Both the position numbers and the translations under genes were made by a program. From Roseivirga sp. (GTDB taxonomy: Bacteria; Bacteroidota; Bacteroidia; Cytophagales; Cyclobacteriaceae), in the NCBI GenBank assembly GCA_029262895.1, contig JAJCYM010000027.1:1-64000 (forward strand): a DNA stretch of 64,000 nt, in the 5' to 3' direction. The notes beneath the pieces were generated by a model that had not been told where the DNA came from, did no database searches, and saw nothing but the letters and a program-made list of their open reading frames with translations. The stretch's first letter is position 1. The number at the start of each line of letters is the position of its first letter. Shown here piece by piece: positions 45,307-53,844 of the stretch.

Positions 45307-45402
45307 ATGAAATACCTAAAAGGAATCCTATCACTCGCATTAATTGCGATCACATCAAGTTGCTACTCACAGGATATCAAGAAATTCAAAGCCTTTAAAT
45401 AG
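45307..45402 (+). pseudogene. 31-codon ORF, signal-peptide remnant
   Basis: ATG at 45307 opens MKYLKGILSLALIAITSSCY, a convincing lipoprotein-type signal sequence, but the frame stops after SQDIKKFKAFK at 45402. Downstream frames are closed quickly. It is probably the 5' relic of a lost lipoprotein gene; a genuine tiny exported peptide is less likely but possible. Confidence 0.4.
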
Positions 45403-45667
45403 ACTGCAGTACGGGAAACTTACCAAAATCGTCAATATGGTTCTTAATCTTTCAATTGATCTCGTAAATGAAAACCCAACATATAGGGTGACATCTTTTT
45501 GAACTTAAAATCGATTTGCATTATAAGCGATAGAAGCCGGAAACTATGTAACTTGAGATTGTTACATATGTTCGATATATGTTGGTATAGGGGACATAGA
45601 TAGACTTTGGTGTTATAGTCTATAGCAGTTTGATTGACTTAAATTTATCCAGAAAACCATGAGTAGC

Positions 45668-46099
45668 ATGAAAAAAATTAGCCTGGTTTCTAGTTGTTTA
45701 CTACTCTCTCTTTTTTCTTGTGATAATGATGTACCCGAGGCTGCAATGCAGATATCCGAATTAGAAAGTGAATTTTTGGTTGAAATTGAAAGTTATCCAA
45801 GGGGTAAAACCTACCCACAGGGAACTGTCATAACAGTAAAAGACACACTATTAATTAGATTTGAACCCATTCCTGGTTCAAATACCGAGTTTAAGGCCGA
45901 TGTATTTCCGGATGTACAGTTTGTCTTTAGCGAGCGGCTTAACCAAGAGATTGTTTTTGAAGTCAAAGGACACAACAAATCAGGTAGGTTTACTTTCGCA
46001 CCAGATCAGAATGAAATCGAAGGAGAGTTTTCAGAGCCATACTATCCATTTCCAACACTCCCCAGTTCTTACAAATGGGTATTTAGATCCTTAGACTGA
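45668..46099 (+). CDS. Lipoprotein of unknown function
   Basis: A 143-residue protein from the ATG at 45668 (MKKISLVSSCLLLSLFSCDN, lipobox SLFSC); an alternative ATG 9 bases upstream adds three residues. The mature part is ~120 residues, beta-rich and acidic (EIESYPRGKTYPQGTVITVK, GRFTFAPDQNEIEGEFS), without a family I recognise. It lies alone in the gene-poor patch between the two copies of the S9 gene end. Codon use looks ordinary. Function unknown. Confidence 0.6.
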   Translation: MKKISLVSSCLLLSLFSCDNDVPEAAMQISELESEFLVEIESYPRGKTYPQGTVITVKDTLLIRFEPIPGSNTEFKADVFPDVQFVFSERLNQEIVFEVKGHNKSGRFTFAPDQNEIEGEFSEPYYPFPTLPSSYKWVFRSLD

Positions 46100-46153
46100 C
46101 ATTGTCATTTTAATTTTCCGCTCAGGGTTTGCCTTTGAGCTTCTACTCTTATC

Positions 46154-46180
46154 TGGTTTGACAAGTATAAAACGGAGTCT
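46154..46180 (+). repeat. Copy 2 of the S9 gene's 3' end (relic)
   Basis: Twenty-six of 27 bases match 44913-44939. The open frame spans only about 14 codons after an in-frame TGA at 46136 and reads ASTLIWFDKYKTES, similar to the S9 C-terminus AAILTWFDKYKTES. Upstream similarity fades within ~20 bases. It is a gene relic or duplication scar. Confidence 0.65.
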
Positions 46181-46197
46181 TTAAACCTGGGTCAAAA

Positions 46198-48822
46198 TCA
46201 ATCGTTTCTCAACACCTTCACAGGATTTGTTAGCGCAGCTTTGATCACTTGATGACTCAAAGTAATCAGTGCAATTAAGATCAAAACGGTCATAGGAAGT
46301 AAAAACAGGAATAGCCCCATCTCTGTGCGATAGGAGAAATTACTAAGCCAGTTGTCTCCCAAAAAGTAAACTAATGGCACTGCAATTAAGTTAGCTACTA
46401 GAATCAATGTGAAAAACTGACGAGAGAGCAAGATCAGCATGCTATTCACAGATCCTCCAAGTACTTTTCTTATACCTACTTCCTTCAATCTTGCTTGCAC
46501 CGAAAAAGCAACCAAACCATAAAGACCGAGGCAAGCCAGCACTACCGCAAGTGTTGAAAATATGCCCACCAGCTTAGACAGACGAGTTTCTTGTTCATAC
46601 ATTGCTTGAATCCCTTCATCCAAGAATTTTGCATCAAACGGAACACCCTCCAACACTGAATTCCAATCGTCCTCCAATGACGAAATTACGTCTGACACTA
46701 CCCCACCGCTAGCCTTTACCAGAATGAGATCCTGGATAGTAAAGGGCATCACAATGCCCATTGCCGAAATTGGGGAATGCAAGGATACGTAGTTAAAATC
46801 CTTAATCACGCCTATAACAACCCTATCTCTGTTGTGAAAGGTAATATGTTGCCCCAATGGTTCTTCCAGACCCATTTCCTTCACTGCTGTTTCGTTTAAA
46901 ATCAACCCTTCCTCAGGGTCATTCGGATATTCTTTTGAGAAAAAACGACCTTCTTTCAATTCTAAGTCCATGACTTTAAGAAAGTCGTATCCGGTTTGAT
47001 AATAATTTAAATGATGACTCTCACTGGCTGGAGCGCCTTGAAGCCGTGCTGGTCCACTGCTGGATGATCCACTGAATGTATGTGAAGTTGTAGAGACCAT
47101 TGAGACATAGGGGTTTTGAATCAACGTGTTTTTCAATGATGCATAATCATCGCCTATGTCGGTACCTACCACCTTAAGCACCACAATATTCTCTTGATCA
47201 AAACCCAGCGACTGACTTTTCATGAAATCCGTTTGTCGAACGACTAGAAGACTGGCCATCATTAATCCGACAGAAACAACGAATTGAAATATGGTCAGTC
47301 CCTTTCGAACCACAGTTCCTGAATTGCCCGTTTTCAAATTGCCTTTTAGTGCTTTGATAGGGCTAAAAGAAGAAAGCATAAGTGATGGATAAAGTCCACC
47401 AAGGATTCCGATGGCTATACTTGCAAGCCCAAAAATTGGAATGACCACCAAGTAATCCATGAGAGATTTTGGCAACTCGATTTTGAGCAGGTCATTGAAA
47501 ACCGGTTCAGCAAGAACTACCAAAACCAATGCAATCGACATACTGATCAGAGCAATGATCACGGATTCAATTAAAAACTGGTTCTTGATTTTACCTCTAA
47601 CTGCTCCCATCACCTTCCGCATACCAATTTCTTTTCCCCTATTCAAAGAAATCGCAGTGGAAAGGTTCATAAAGTTCAAACCCGCTACCAAAAGAACCAG
47701 CGTAGCTATGCCGGTCAACATGTAAATGGTAGACTTGTCTCCTACCTTAATTGAATGGCCCACATTGGAATAGTCCGGATACTCCAAATACAAGTTGTGC
47801 AGTGGCTGAAGGACGGCAGCCACTTTCGTATCGGTTCGAGTATAATTGTTTTGATATAACTCTGTTATGTTTTGCTGTAAGTCGGTTGGGTCAATATTGG
47901 GTGATATTTCAATGTAAGTTTGGAAACCTCCCCAAGCCCAGCTATTCAAATCTGCCAAATACCCTTCTGGCACCACGTAGGTTGAAAAAGAAATCAGCAA
48001 TTCAAAGTCTATATGCGAATTGGTAGGCAATCGTTCAAAGACTCCGGTTACTTTAAGGCTCTTTTCATTATCAAAGCGAATTAACTTACCTAGTGGGTTA
48101 TCGTTTCCAAAGAATCTCTCCGCCAAGCCCTCTGTCAAAACGATGCTATTTGGAGCATCAAGAGCAGTTTCCGGGTTCCCTGACTTCAATTTGAAATCGA
48201 ACATCTCCAAATACAGTGAATCTGCAAAAAAGCCGTTCTCAATGCTAAAGACTTTATCTCCAAGAGCATAAACATGCTCATCAGTAAATCTAAGTCGCGT
48301 TACTTTCCCTATACCTGGAAAGTTATCCCTTATACCAGGAGCAAGAGCTGGTGGGGTGCGCACCCAGTTAAATTTGTTACCCGAACGATCATAGGTATTG
48401 GCAACTCTATAGATGTTCTCACTATTAGAGTGAAATCGATCAAAGCTCAACTCCCTTTGAATGTAGAAGTAGATGATCATACAGCTGGCCAAGCCAATAG
48501 CCAAACCGAAAATATTGATGAATGAAAAAACAGGCTTCTTTCGGAGATTTCTGAGCGTAATCAGAGTATAGTTCTTGAACATGGCGGTATGATTGTGATT
48601 TGGTTGTTTATGAGTTCTTCGAAGTGTATGCCGATTAATAAATGTGAACACGTTGGCCCAATACCTTCTTCTCGCTTTAAGATAATGGCCCTTTCCCGCC
48701 TCACGATAGAACTGTTCCTGCAGATCACCGAGGATACTATCGGCAAGCTCATTCTTACAATAGTAATTGAAAAGGCGTGTTGCTAACCGAGGCGGCTTGA
48801 TATCGTTTTTGGATTGACTCAA
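46198..48822 (-). CDS. FtsX/MacB-type ABC permease with permease prefix domain
   Basis: An 874-residue protein with the same layout as the one at 20324: prefix domain at residues ~8-65 (PPRLATRLFNYYCKNELADS), first helix (KPVFSFINIFGLAIGLASCM), periplasmic MacB_PCD domain, FtsX helices (GLNFMNLSTAIS ... EIGMRKVMGAVRGKIKNQFL), second periplasmic domain, and closing FtsX helices (GLYGLVAFSVQARLKEVGIRK). Its start overlaps the PadR stop by 4 bases (ATGA). No ATPase is adjacent. The PadR-permease pair is independently represented twice in this window. Confidence 0.9.
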   Translation of the reverse strand: MSQSKNDIKPPRLATRLFNYYCKNELADSILGDLQEQFYREAGKGHYLKARRRYWANVFTFINRHTLRRTHKQPNHNHTAMFKNYTLITLRNLRKKPVFSFINIFGLAIGLASCMIIYFYIQRELSFDRFHSNSENIYRVANTYDRSGNKFNWVRTPPALAPGIRDNFPGIGKVTRLRFTDEHVYALGDKVFSIENGFFADSLYLEMFDFKLKSGNPETALDAPNSIVLTEGLAERFFGNDNPLGKLIRFDNEKSLKVTGVFERLPTNSHIDFELLISFSTYVVPEGYLADLNSWAWGGFQTYIEISPNIDPTDLQQNITELYQNNYTRTDTKVAAVLQPLHNLYLEYPDYSNVGHSIKVGDKSTIYMLTGIATLVLLVAGLNFMNLSTAISLNRGKEIGMRKVMGAVRGKIKNQFLIESVIIALISMSIALVLVVLAEPVFNDLLKIELPKSLMDYLVVIPIFGLASIAIGILGGLYPSLMLSSFSPIKALKGNLKTGNSGTVVRKGLTIFQFVVSVGLMMASLLVVRQTDFMKSQSLGFDQENIVVLKVVGTDIGDDYASLKNTLIQNPYVSMVSTTSHTFSGSSSSGPARLQGAPASESHHLNYYQTGYDFLKVMDLELKEGRFFSKEYPNDPEEGLILNETAVKEMGLEEPLGQHITFHNRDRVVIGVIKDFNYVSLHSPISAMGIVMPFTIQDLILVKASGGVVSDVISSLEDDWNSVLEGVPFDAKFLDEGIQAMYEQETRLSKLVGIFSTLAVVLACLGLYGLVAFSVQARLKEVGIRKVLGGSVNSMLILLSRQFFTLILVANLIAVPLVYFLGDNWLSNFSYRTEMGLFLFLLPMTVLILIALITLSHQVIKAALTNPVKVLRND

Positions 48823-49154
48823 GCTTTATTGATGTCCAGCACTGTTTTAGGAATCTGCTGCCAGAGTTGATTTCGAGCCTCTTGAGCACTGATAAGGGCT
48901 TTCTTGCCAGCCATGGTAATGATAAAATGTCTTTTCTTTCTACCCCCTCTTAGTGTGGAGGTCTCCCCTATTCTTGATTCCACCAGACCTTTTTCTTCCA
49001 ACCGGTAAAGAGAGGTGTGTACACTACTCAGTTTTACTGATCGCTTGAGTTGTTCTTCGATGGCGTCCGTTACAGATAAGCCATAAGCCTTGTCATGTTG
49101 TGCAGCCACAACAAGCAAAACGATCTCTTCAAATTCTCCGATTGAATTACGCAT
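48819..49154 (-). CDS. PadR-family transcriptional regulator
   Basis: A 111-residue winged-helix regulator (RNSIGEFEEIVLLVVAAQHD at the start; SVHTSLYRLEEKGLVESRIG and TLRGGRKKRHFIITMAGKKA are the recognition and wing parts). It resembles the regulator at 20001, including the RGGR(K/S)KR wing. It overlaps the permease gene by 4 bases. Three half-sites of TTTTAC/GTAAAA just upstream (49160-49190) are a candidate operator for self-control. Confidence 0.92.
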   Translation of the reverse strand: MRNSIGEFEEIVLLVVAAQHDKAYGLSVTDAIEEQLKRSVKLSSVHTSLYRLEEKGLVESRIGETSTLRGGRKKRHFIITMAGKKALISAQEARNQLWQQIPKTVLDINKA

Positions 49155-49159
49155 TAGGT

Positions 49160-49190
49160 TTTTACTATTTTGTAAAACAACTGATTTTAC
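49160..49190. promoter_or_regulatory. Candidate PadR operator
   Basis: TTTTAC (49160-49165), GTAAAA (49172-49177) and TTTTAC (49185-49190) form two overlapping inverted repeats with spacers of 6 and 7 bases, lying 6-36 bases ahead of the PadR start codon. The position fits an autorepressor site. The AT-rich half-sites could arise by chance. Confidence 0.4.
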
Positions 49191-49237
49191 GAACGAATTC
49201 TAAGAAGGTTGTGAAAGAAAAAACGCTGAGGAAGTAA

Positions 49238-50038
49238 TTACCTCACTCGCCACAGTTTACCTGAAATATTGGACCCACTCTTTCTGATTTTTCTAATGGT
49301 CAGAAACAGAATAATGGCCACCGATGCGAATCGAAAGATATTTGCAGTACCATCACCAATAGCAGAATCAGCTTCTACATTAAACAAGTCCCAATACAGG
49401 TTCATCAGAATGTGGGTGAAAATGGGCATCCAAAGATTATTGTCCCATTCAACATACAGCCAGGCAAATAGTCCACCCCCGACTCCCGTGATCAAAAATA
49501 CACCCAATGTGCTCATTAGATCATTCCCTTGTGTGATATGGCCTAGCCCAAAAAGAACGGCAACAAAGATCATGGCAGGGAAAAACCCAATCCTAACCCT
49601 TCTGAAGAGTAAGCCAAACAGAAATCCCCGAAAGGCCAATTCCTCAACAAATCCTGCCATTAGAGAGCCCCTGAATATATTGGTCCAGGTAACCTCTGGA
49701 TTTAATCCTAGAAAAACACCATACCCAATTAGCATTGGTGAGGTAAAAATCAAAGTGAGCTTTAACGCGCTAAGAAAGCCCTGACTTATGCCTAAATCTT
49801 CAAAAGCTCTAAAGGGAGCTTTCAGGTTAAGAAGTATAGTGAATCCAATCGCAACCAAAAATTGGAACAAATAGGTGATTGCGATCTTTGGGAAATCAGC
49901 GACACTTCCACCTAAGAGCATATCAATCAGGTTCCACGAAAAGGCGATTAACACAAAGCCAAGAATGATCACTGTGACCATGCCTACCTTGTTATTGAAA
50001 AATCCGCTAGAGCTTTCTGACTTCAATGCATTGTTCAT
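49238..50038 (-). CDS. CPBP-family intramembrane metalloprotease
   Basis: A 266-residue protein with about eight membrane helices. The family motifs are present: EELAFRGFLFGLLF (EExxxR), FGLGHITQG (second His) and a later ILMNLYWDLFN segment that includes HILMN at the third motif position. It is the third CPBP protein in this window. It follows the aminotransferase gene on the same strand by ~77 bases and precedes the PadR gene by 83. Target unknown. Confidence 0.9.
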   Translation of the reverse strand: MNNALKSESSSGFFNNKVGMVTVIILGFVLIAFSWNLIDMLLGGSVADFPKIAITYLFQFLVAIGFTILLNLKAPFRAFEDLGISQGFLSALKLTLIFTSPMLIGYGVFLGLNPEVTWTNIFRGSLMAGFVEELAFRGFLFGLLFRRVRIGFFPAMIFVAVLFGLGHITQGNDLMSTLGVFLITGVGGGLFAWLYVEWDNNLWMPIFTHILMNLYWDLFNVEADSAIGDGTANIFRFASVAIILFLTIRKIRKSGSNISGKLWRVR

Positions 50039-50115
50039 ATAGCATAAGATGCACTTTTGACGGCCAGGGTTGCCGAATGGTCAGAATTGGACCGAAAACA
50101 TGATTCAGCCCCTTC

Positions 50116-51234
50116 TTATGACATCACCTTCTTGAGGGTTTGATTAAATATTTTAACCTCCTCAATAGTGCCCATGCTAATTCTGCACCAGTCTGTATAT
50201 GGTGGAAATGGTCTACCGACCCTTACGCCATTATCAAGCATTTGCTTGTTGAAAGTTGTAATGTCGCGTCCGGTTTTAAAGAAGATGAAGTTGGTGCTTG
50301 ACCTGATGTAATCCAGGTTCAGTTCATCCATAGTGGCATACATCAGCTCTTTACCTTCTCTAACTTTACTCAAACTAAAATTGTAGAATTCATCGTCTTT
50401 CACGGCCGTCATAGCCGCACTGATTGCCAGAATATTCGTGTCAGCCACTATGTTCTGTCTTAACTTGTTGGCTATTTCAGGTTTGGCTATTAAGTAACCA
50501 ATCCTAAGACCCGCAAGGCCATAAACTTTCGAGAACGTCCTTGATACAATAACATTCTCGCCTTGCTTAACCAAAGAGATCATAGATGGATAATTCTTCT
50601 CTTCGATGAAATCGTAATAAGCCTCATCGCTAAAAACAATTGTTTTTTTGGAGGCAGAGGTGCAGAAATCCATCAACTTGTTTTTCTCCAACAATGTAGA
50701 AGTTGGGTTATTTGGGTTGCAAAGGAAGACCAATTTGGTCTTTGATGATATTCGCTTTTCCATTTCATCTACGTCATGAGTAAGCTTATCATCAAGATCA
50801 ACCCAATTCACGGTTGCACCCCATTGTTGTGCATAGGCCATCATGGCCAGAAAGGTTGGACGCGCAGCTATAATTTCTCCTCCGTTGTTCGCATAGGTCA
50901 AACCGGTTACCTTCAGTCCTTCGGTTGATCCGCCAGCCATCACTATATGATCTTTCGGCACTCCTTCTTTTTGGGCAATCATATCTACGATCTGCCTTGA
51001 ATAACTATCCGGATAGCGACACCCATCATCGAAAGCCTTGGTCATGGCGGCTCTCACTTTAGCAGATGGACCAAATGGATTTTCGTTGAAATTGAGTTGT
51101 ATGGGGTCTGCAAGCGGACGAGGATTAAACTTTAATATTTCACTTGAGGTAAGTGTAGAGGCAATTGATTGTCCTCCAAGTAGAGCAAGTGCACCTGCGG
51201 CTCCTCCTCTTTTAATCCAGGCTCTTCTATTCAC
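50116..51234 (-). CDS. Tat-exported HisC-like PLP aminotransferase
   Basis: A 372-residue class I/II aminotransferase similar to histidinol-phosphate aminotransferase. It starts with a twin-arginine signal (NRRAWIKRGGAAGALALLGG), so it should fold with its cofactor in the cytoplasm and then be exported. The enzyme motifs are intact: LNFNENPFGPS, the AGGSTEG cofactor loop, NPNNPTS at 173-179, Asp203 in FSDEAYYDF, and the Schiff-base Lys236 in SRTFSKVYGLAGLRIGY. Biosynthetic HisC is cytosolic, so this protein likely has another role. It is just downstream of a sulfotransferase gene on the same strand. Confidence 0.9.
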   Translation of the reverse strand: MNRRAWIKRGGAAGALALLGGQSIASTLTSSEILKFNPRPLADPIQLNFNENPFGPSAKVRAAMTKAFDDGCRYPDSYSRQIVDMIAQKEGVPKDHIVMAGGSTEGLKVTGLTYANNGGEIIAARPTFLAMMAYAQQWGATVNWVDLDDKLTHDVDEMEKRISSKTKLVFLCNPNNPTSTLLEKNKLMDFCTSASKKTIVFSDEAYYDFIEEKNYPSMISLVKQGENVIVSRTFSKVYGLAGLRIGYLIAKPEIANKLRQNIVADTNILAISAAMTAVKDDEFYNFSLSKVREGKELMYATMDELNLDYIRSSTNFIFFKTGRDITTFNKQMLDNGVRVGRPFPPYTDWCRISMGTIEEVKIFNQTLKKVMS

Positions 51235-51284
51235 AATAGTCTAATTAGGTTGAGTAAGGAAGTTAAGGAATTATGGTTAAACCC

Positions 51285-52193
51285 CTAGAGTAGCTCTCCC
51301 GTAGCCAACCAATGCGCGCACCCCTCCGGCAACTTCTCAGCCGCCATGTTCTCGTATTTCTGAGAATCCTCTTCAGTCAACATATCCTTCCACCGTCCAT
51401 TAACACCCTTATTTATGAAAGTTTTGGCACCCCCTTCCCAAAATGCACCTCCCAACGGGACGCTCATAGCGGCATTTGTCTTCATATAATCAAAGCTGCA
51501 ATGTTCAAGAATGGCCTCCCATTTGGAGTCGTCAATGGCAATGTCAAGAAAAGATGCAATCTTTTGAATCTCACCTGGCATGTCACTTTTCAAATTAGAA
51601 AAATGAACAAACATTACATTCGGCAAGTTTTTGATCCTCCACCAGCTTTTTACATTCTCCCACATCGACCAAAAAGGATAACCATCCTTATCCAGCCACT
51701 CATGGTAATAATCAACTACAGATTCTAATGGCTTACCTATTTTAGGTCCAACCAGCCCCGGAGATTCGTTGAGAGCTCCATACCAATGTTCGTTTGCTGC
51801 AGTGTGGTGGTTAAATAAACTCCAAAGCACGTCTCGACCATCTCGGCCTATGTAGATATATTTTGCCTTTGGCGAGAATACCAAATTATCAACCGGTAAA
51901 TGAGTTTTTATAAACCTTCGATGGTCTTGAGCAGCAACAGCAGGCATTTTTACGTGCTTCGGTGGCACTCTTAAATCGATCCAGGGAGACATTTCTGCCA
52001 CTTCCATTCCCTCCTGACCATTAAATATCAGTTGTGATATGATTTGCTGCATCCATGTGGTTCCGGATTTGGCATAGGTGGATATTATGATATCATCATC
52101 TCGAAATTCAAAATCGTTCCACATGGTAGAATCGAAATGGTTTGAGTGTAATTCACCGGTTTTTTGTGGCCAATTGATGCTAGTGTCATCCAT
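51285..52193 (-). CDS. Cytosolic-type sulfotransferase (PF00685-like)
   Basis: A 302-residue enzyme that moves sulfate from PAPS to an acceptor. PAPS-binding motifs are clear: STYAKSGTTW (5' phosphosulfate loop, Lys42), the catalytic His98 in FIKTHLP, YIGRDGRDVLWSLFNH (3' phosphate site), and KGVNGRWKDMLT near the C-terminus. The layout is closer to animal-type soluble sulfotransferases than to Stf0 or heparan types. No PAPS synthesis genes are nearby. The exported aminotransferase gene follows 51 bases later on the same strand, so the two may act in one modification pathway. Acceptor unknown. Confidence 0.92.
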   Translation of the reverse strand: MDDTSINWPQKTGELHSNHFDSTMWNDFEFRDDDIIISTYAKSGTTWMQQIISQLIFNGQEGMEVAEMSPWIDLRVPPKHVKMPAVAAQDHRRFIKTHLPVDNLVFSPKAKYIYIGRDGRDVLWSLFNHHTAANEHWYGALNESPGLVGPKIGKPLESVVDYYHEWLDKDGYPFWSMWENVKSWWRIKNLPNVMFVHFSNLKSDMPGEIQKIASFLDIAIDDSKWEAILEHCSFDYMKTNAAMSVPLGGAFWEGGAKTFINKGVNGRWKDMLTEEDSQKYENMAAEKLPEGCAHWLATGELL

Positions 52194-52419
52194 GATCTAC
52201 TAATTTGGTTGAGGTTGAAGAATTCTATGTTCTTGAATATAAGAAAAATGTGAGTTTTTAGGAGGCAATGTCTTGTGTGCGGAACAATTGATTAAGATTA
52301 GGACAGTTGAATGACTTTTTGTCTGAAGCTAACCTTCATTTGTATCAAAGAGGATTGGATATTAAACTCGGATTTGGCGGAATACCATTCGGGTTTGCAC
52401 CTATTTTTTAAATTGCAGC

Positions 52420-52863
52420 GTGTCTTACTCCATCAAAAAGCTTCTTCCCACCGACCTTTCGTTGGCTAAAACCTTAATGCAACAATGGGCAGAGGATGAG
52501 GAGGTACCAAACTTCAAACTACCTGGTGATGGCCACATTCAAGAACTTCTGGCAAAGGATGATTTTCATGTCTGGGTAGCTCTTGTCGACAATCTGGTTG
52601 TTGGTGGCCTCACTGCCTATGAACTGATCATGTTTGATGAAGAGAAAAAGGAGATGTTCTTGTATGAGATGGGCGTGATTAAGGCCCATCGCAAAAAAGG
52701 GATTGCCACCAGACTGATTGAAGTGCTCAAGCAATTCTGCTCTAGCCATGGTATCCCCGTAATTTTTGTGGGTACTTCCATGGACAATGAGGCGGCCAGG
52801 AGGCTCTACACAACAACTGGTGGAGAAATTGAAATAGGCCCCTGGTATACCTATAACTTATGA
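52420..52863 (+). CDS. GNAT acetyltransferase resembling AAC(3)-I
   Basis: A 147-residue GNAT enzyme with GTG start at 52420. The acetyl-CoA motif is RKKGIATRLIEVLKQFC (Q/R-x-x-G-x-A/G). The order and spacing of VVGGLTAYELIMFDEEKKEM, LYEMGVIKAHRKKGIATRLI and EAARRLYTTTGGE recall class AAC(3)-I aminoglycoside acetyltransferases, but a GNAT fold alone does not fix the substrate. No resistance genes or integron parts are nearby. It is a chromosomal gene of unproven substrate. Confidence 0.75.
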   Translation: MSYSIKKLLPTDLSLAKTLMQQWAEDEEVPNFKLPGDGHIQELLAKDDFHVWVALVDNLVVGGLTAYELIMFDEEKKEMFLYEMGVIKAHRKKGIATRLIEVLKQFCSSHGIPVIFVGTSMDNEAARRLYTTTGGEIEIGPWYTYNL

Positions 52864-52903
52864 AAATCAGGCAATTAACTTAATCACCCGAAAGTAAAGA
52901 GAT

Positions 52904-53287
52904 CTAGTCAGTGATCAGCTTCACATGATAACCCCTTTTCAAGTACTTTTCTCTATAGTTGTTATGCAAACGTTTGAGCTTCTTTTCAGAATCACCCTGA
53001 CGCACAACGATGTACTCAAAAAGTGTCTTACCATTCTCAAATTTTAATTCGAGCTGTTCTTCAAAAGCCTTGACCAGGGCTTTAGTATCAATTTCACCAT
53101 CCACAGCCTTGATAGTCTCTGACATAACATAAAAATTGCCATGAAATCCTTCCTGATCGATATCACAGGTTCGGCAAGTGGCTTCCATAAAATAATAGGC
53201 CTTCTCTACGTCCTTTGATGAATTTGACAAATCAATGGAAGATGGAGCGAAAAATAAAAGGGTAATAACTGTAGCGATTACTTTCAT
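52904..53287 (-). CDS. Small exported protein of unknown function
   Basis: A 127-residue product starting at 53287 (MKVIATVITLLFFAPSSIDL), whose first ~20 residues are a signal sequence; a TTG four codons upstream is possible. The mature part is charged and largely helical (KALVKAFEEQLELKFENGKT), with a Cys pair CRTC near residue 40. No family recognised. It is convergent with the GNAT gene across a 40-base gap. Confidence 0.6.
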   Translation of the reverse strand: MKVIATVITLLFFAPSSIDLSNSSKDVEKAYYFMEATCRTCDIDQEGFHGNFYVMSETIKAVDGEIDTKALVKAFEEQLELKFENGKTLFEYIVVRQGDSEKKLKRLHNNYREKYLKRGYHVKLITD

Positions 53288-53380
53288 AGTTTTAGACAAG
53301 TTTCCAAGGGAAACTTACGAAACACCTATTGGTTACAAATATTTTTGTAAGTGAGCTCCAGAAGTTTTGCTGCCAATAAA

Positions 53381-53422
53381 ATAAAAAGTACCTGAGGCCT
53401 TAAAAGGTAGCCATCAGGTACT
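53381..53422 (-). terminator. Terminator after the VOC gene
   Basis: AGTACCTGA (53387-53395) and TCAGGTACT (53414-53422) form a perfect 9-bp stem. Read on the minus strand it is followed by TTTTTATTTTATT. It lies 57 bases beyond the VOC stop. Confidence 0.8.
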
Positions 53423-53478
53423 GAATTCGTTGATCAAAGCCCAGAGACAGTTTGATCCGTTTTAGCAAAATCTAATTC

Positions 53479-53844
53479 CTAGCTCGTGCTGTGAAGAGCA
53501 ACACGGTTGCCTTGATTATCAAGAAACTGGGCAATAAAGCCATACTCACCAATAGACATTTTGGGTACAATTGTTTTACCACCATTTGCTTCAATCTTAG
53601 CCAATGTGGCCTCAATGTCAGGAACGTGGAAGTAAACAGTAGTACCTTCAGCCGAAGGCACATAACCTTCAGATTTGATCAATGTACCCGTAGCACCTAC
53701 ACCATCGGGAGCACCTGGGAACCATGCCATTAGACTCGGACCCATTTCAGTAATGGTCATTTCTATATCGAAAACATTTTGATAAAAGTCTTTTGCTTTT
53801 TCAATATCTAAAGCTGGAATTTCAAACCAATTAACAGGATTCAT
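53479..53844 (-). CDS. VOC-family (glyoxalase-fold) protein
   Basis: A 121-residue protein with the vicinal-oxygen-chelate fold: VNWFEIPALDIEKAKDFYQN at the start, VYFHVPDIEATLAKIEANGG in the second beta-alpha repeat, and GEYGFIAQFLDNQGNRVALH at the end. Metal ligands cannot be fully assigned by eye. Family roles include glyoxalase, dioxygenase and resistance proteins; substrate unknown. A strong terminator follows, so it is a single-gene unit. Confidence 0.9.
   Translation of the reverse strand: MNPVNWFEIPALDIEKAKDFYQNVFDIEMTITEMGPSLMAWFPGAPDGVGATGTLIKSEGYVPSAEGTTVYFHVPDIEATLAKIEANGGKTIVPKMSIGEYGFIAQFLDNQGNRVALHSTS

Larger units (their letters stand above)
44964..45667. other. Gene-poor stretch, ~700 bases
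   Basis: No full gene is seen. The stretch holds a nested palindrome (45154-45263), a 31-codon remnant-like ORF (45307-45402), and a 7-bp inverted repeat ATAGACT/AGTCTAT (45600-45606 and 45617-45623) ~45 bases ahead of the next lipoprotein gene. It is bracketed by the two copies of the S9 gene end and looks like decayed or mobile DNA. Confidence 0.5.

Noticed and set aside
49269-49784. A 171-codon plus-strand frame inside the CPBP gene
   Set aside because: Shadow of the CPBP protease, whose EExxxR motif and membrane pattern are clear.
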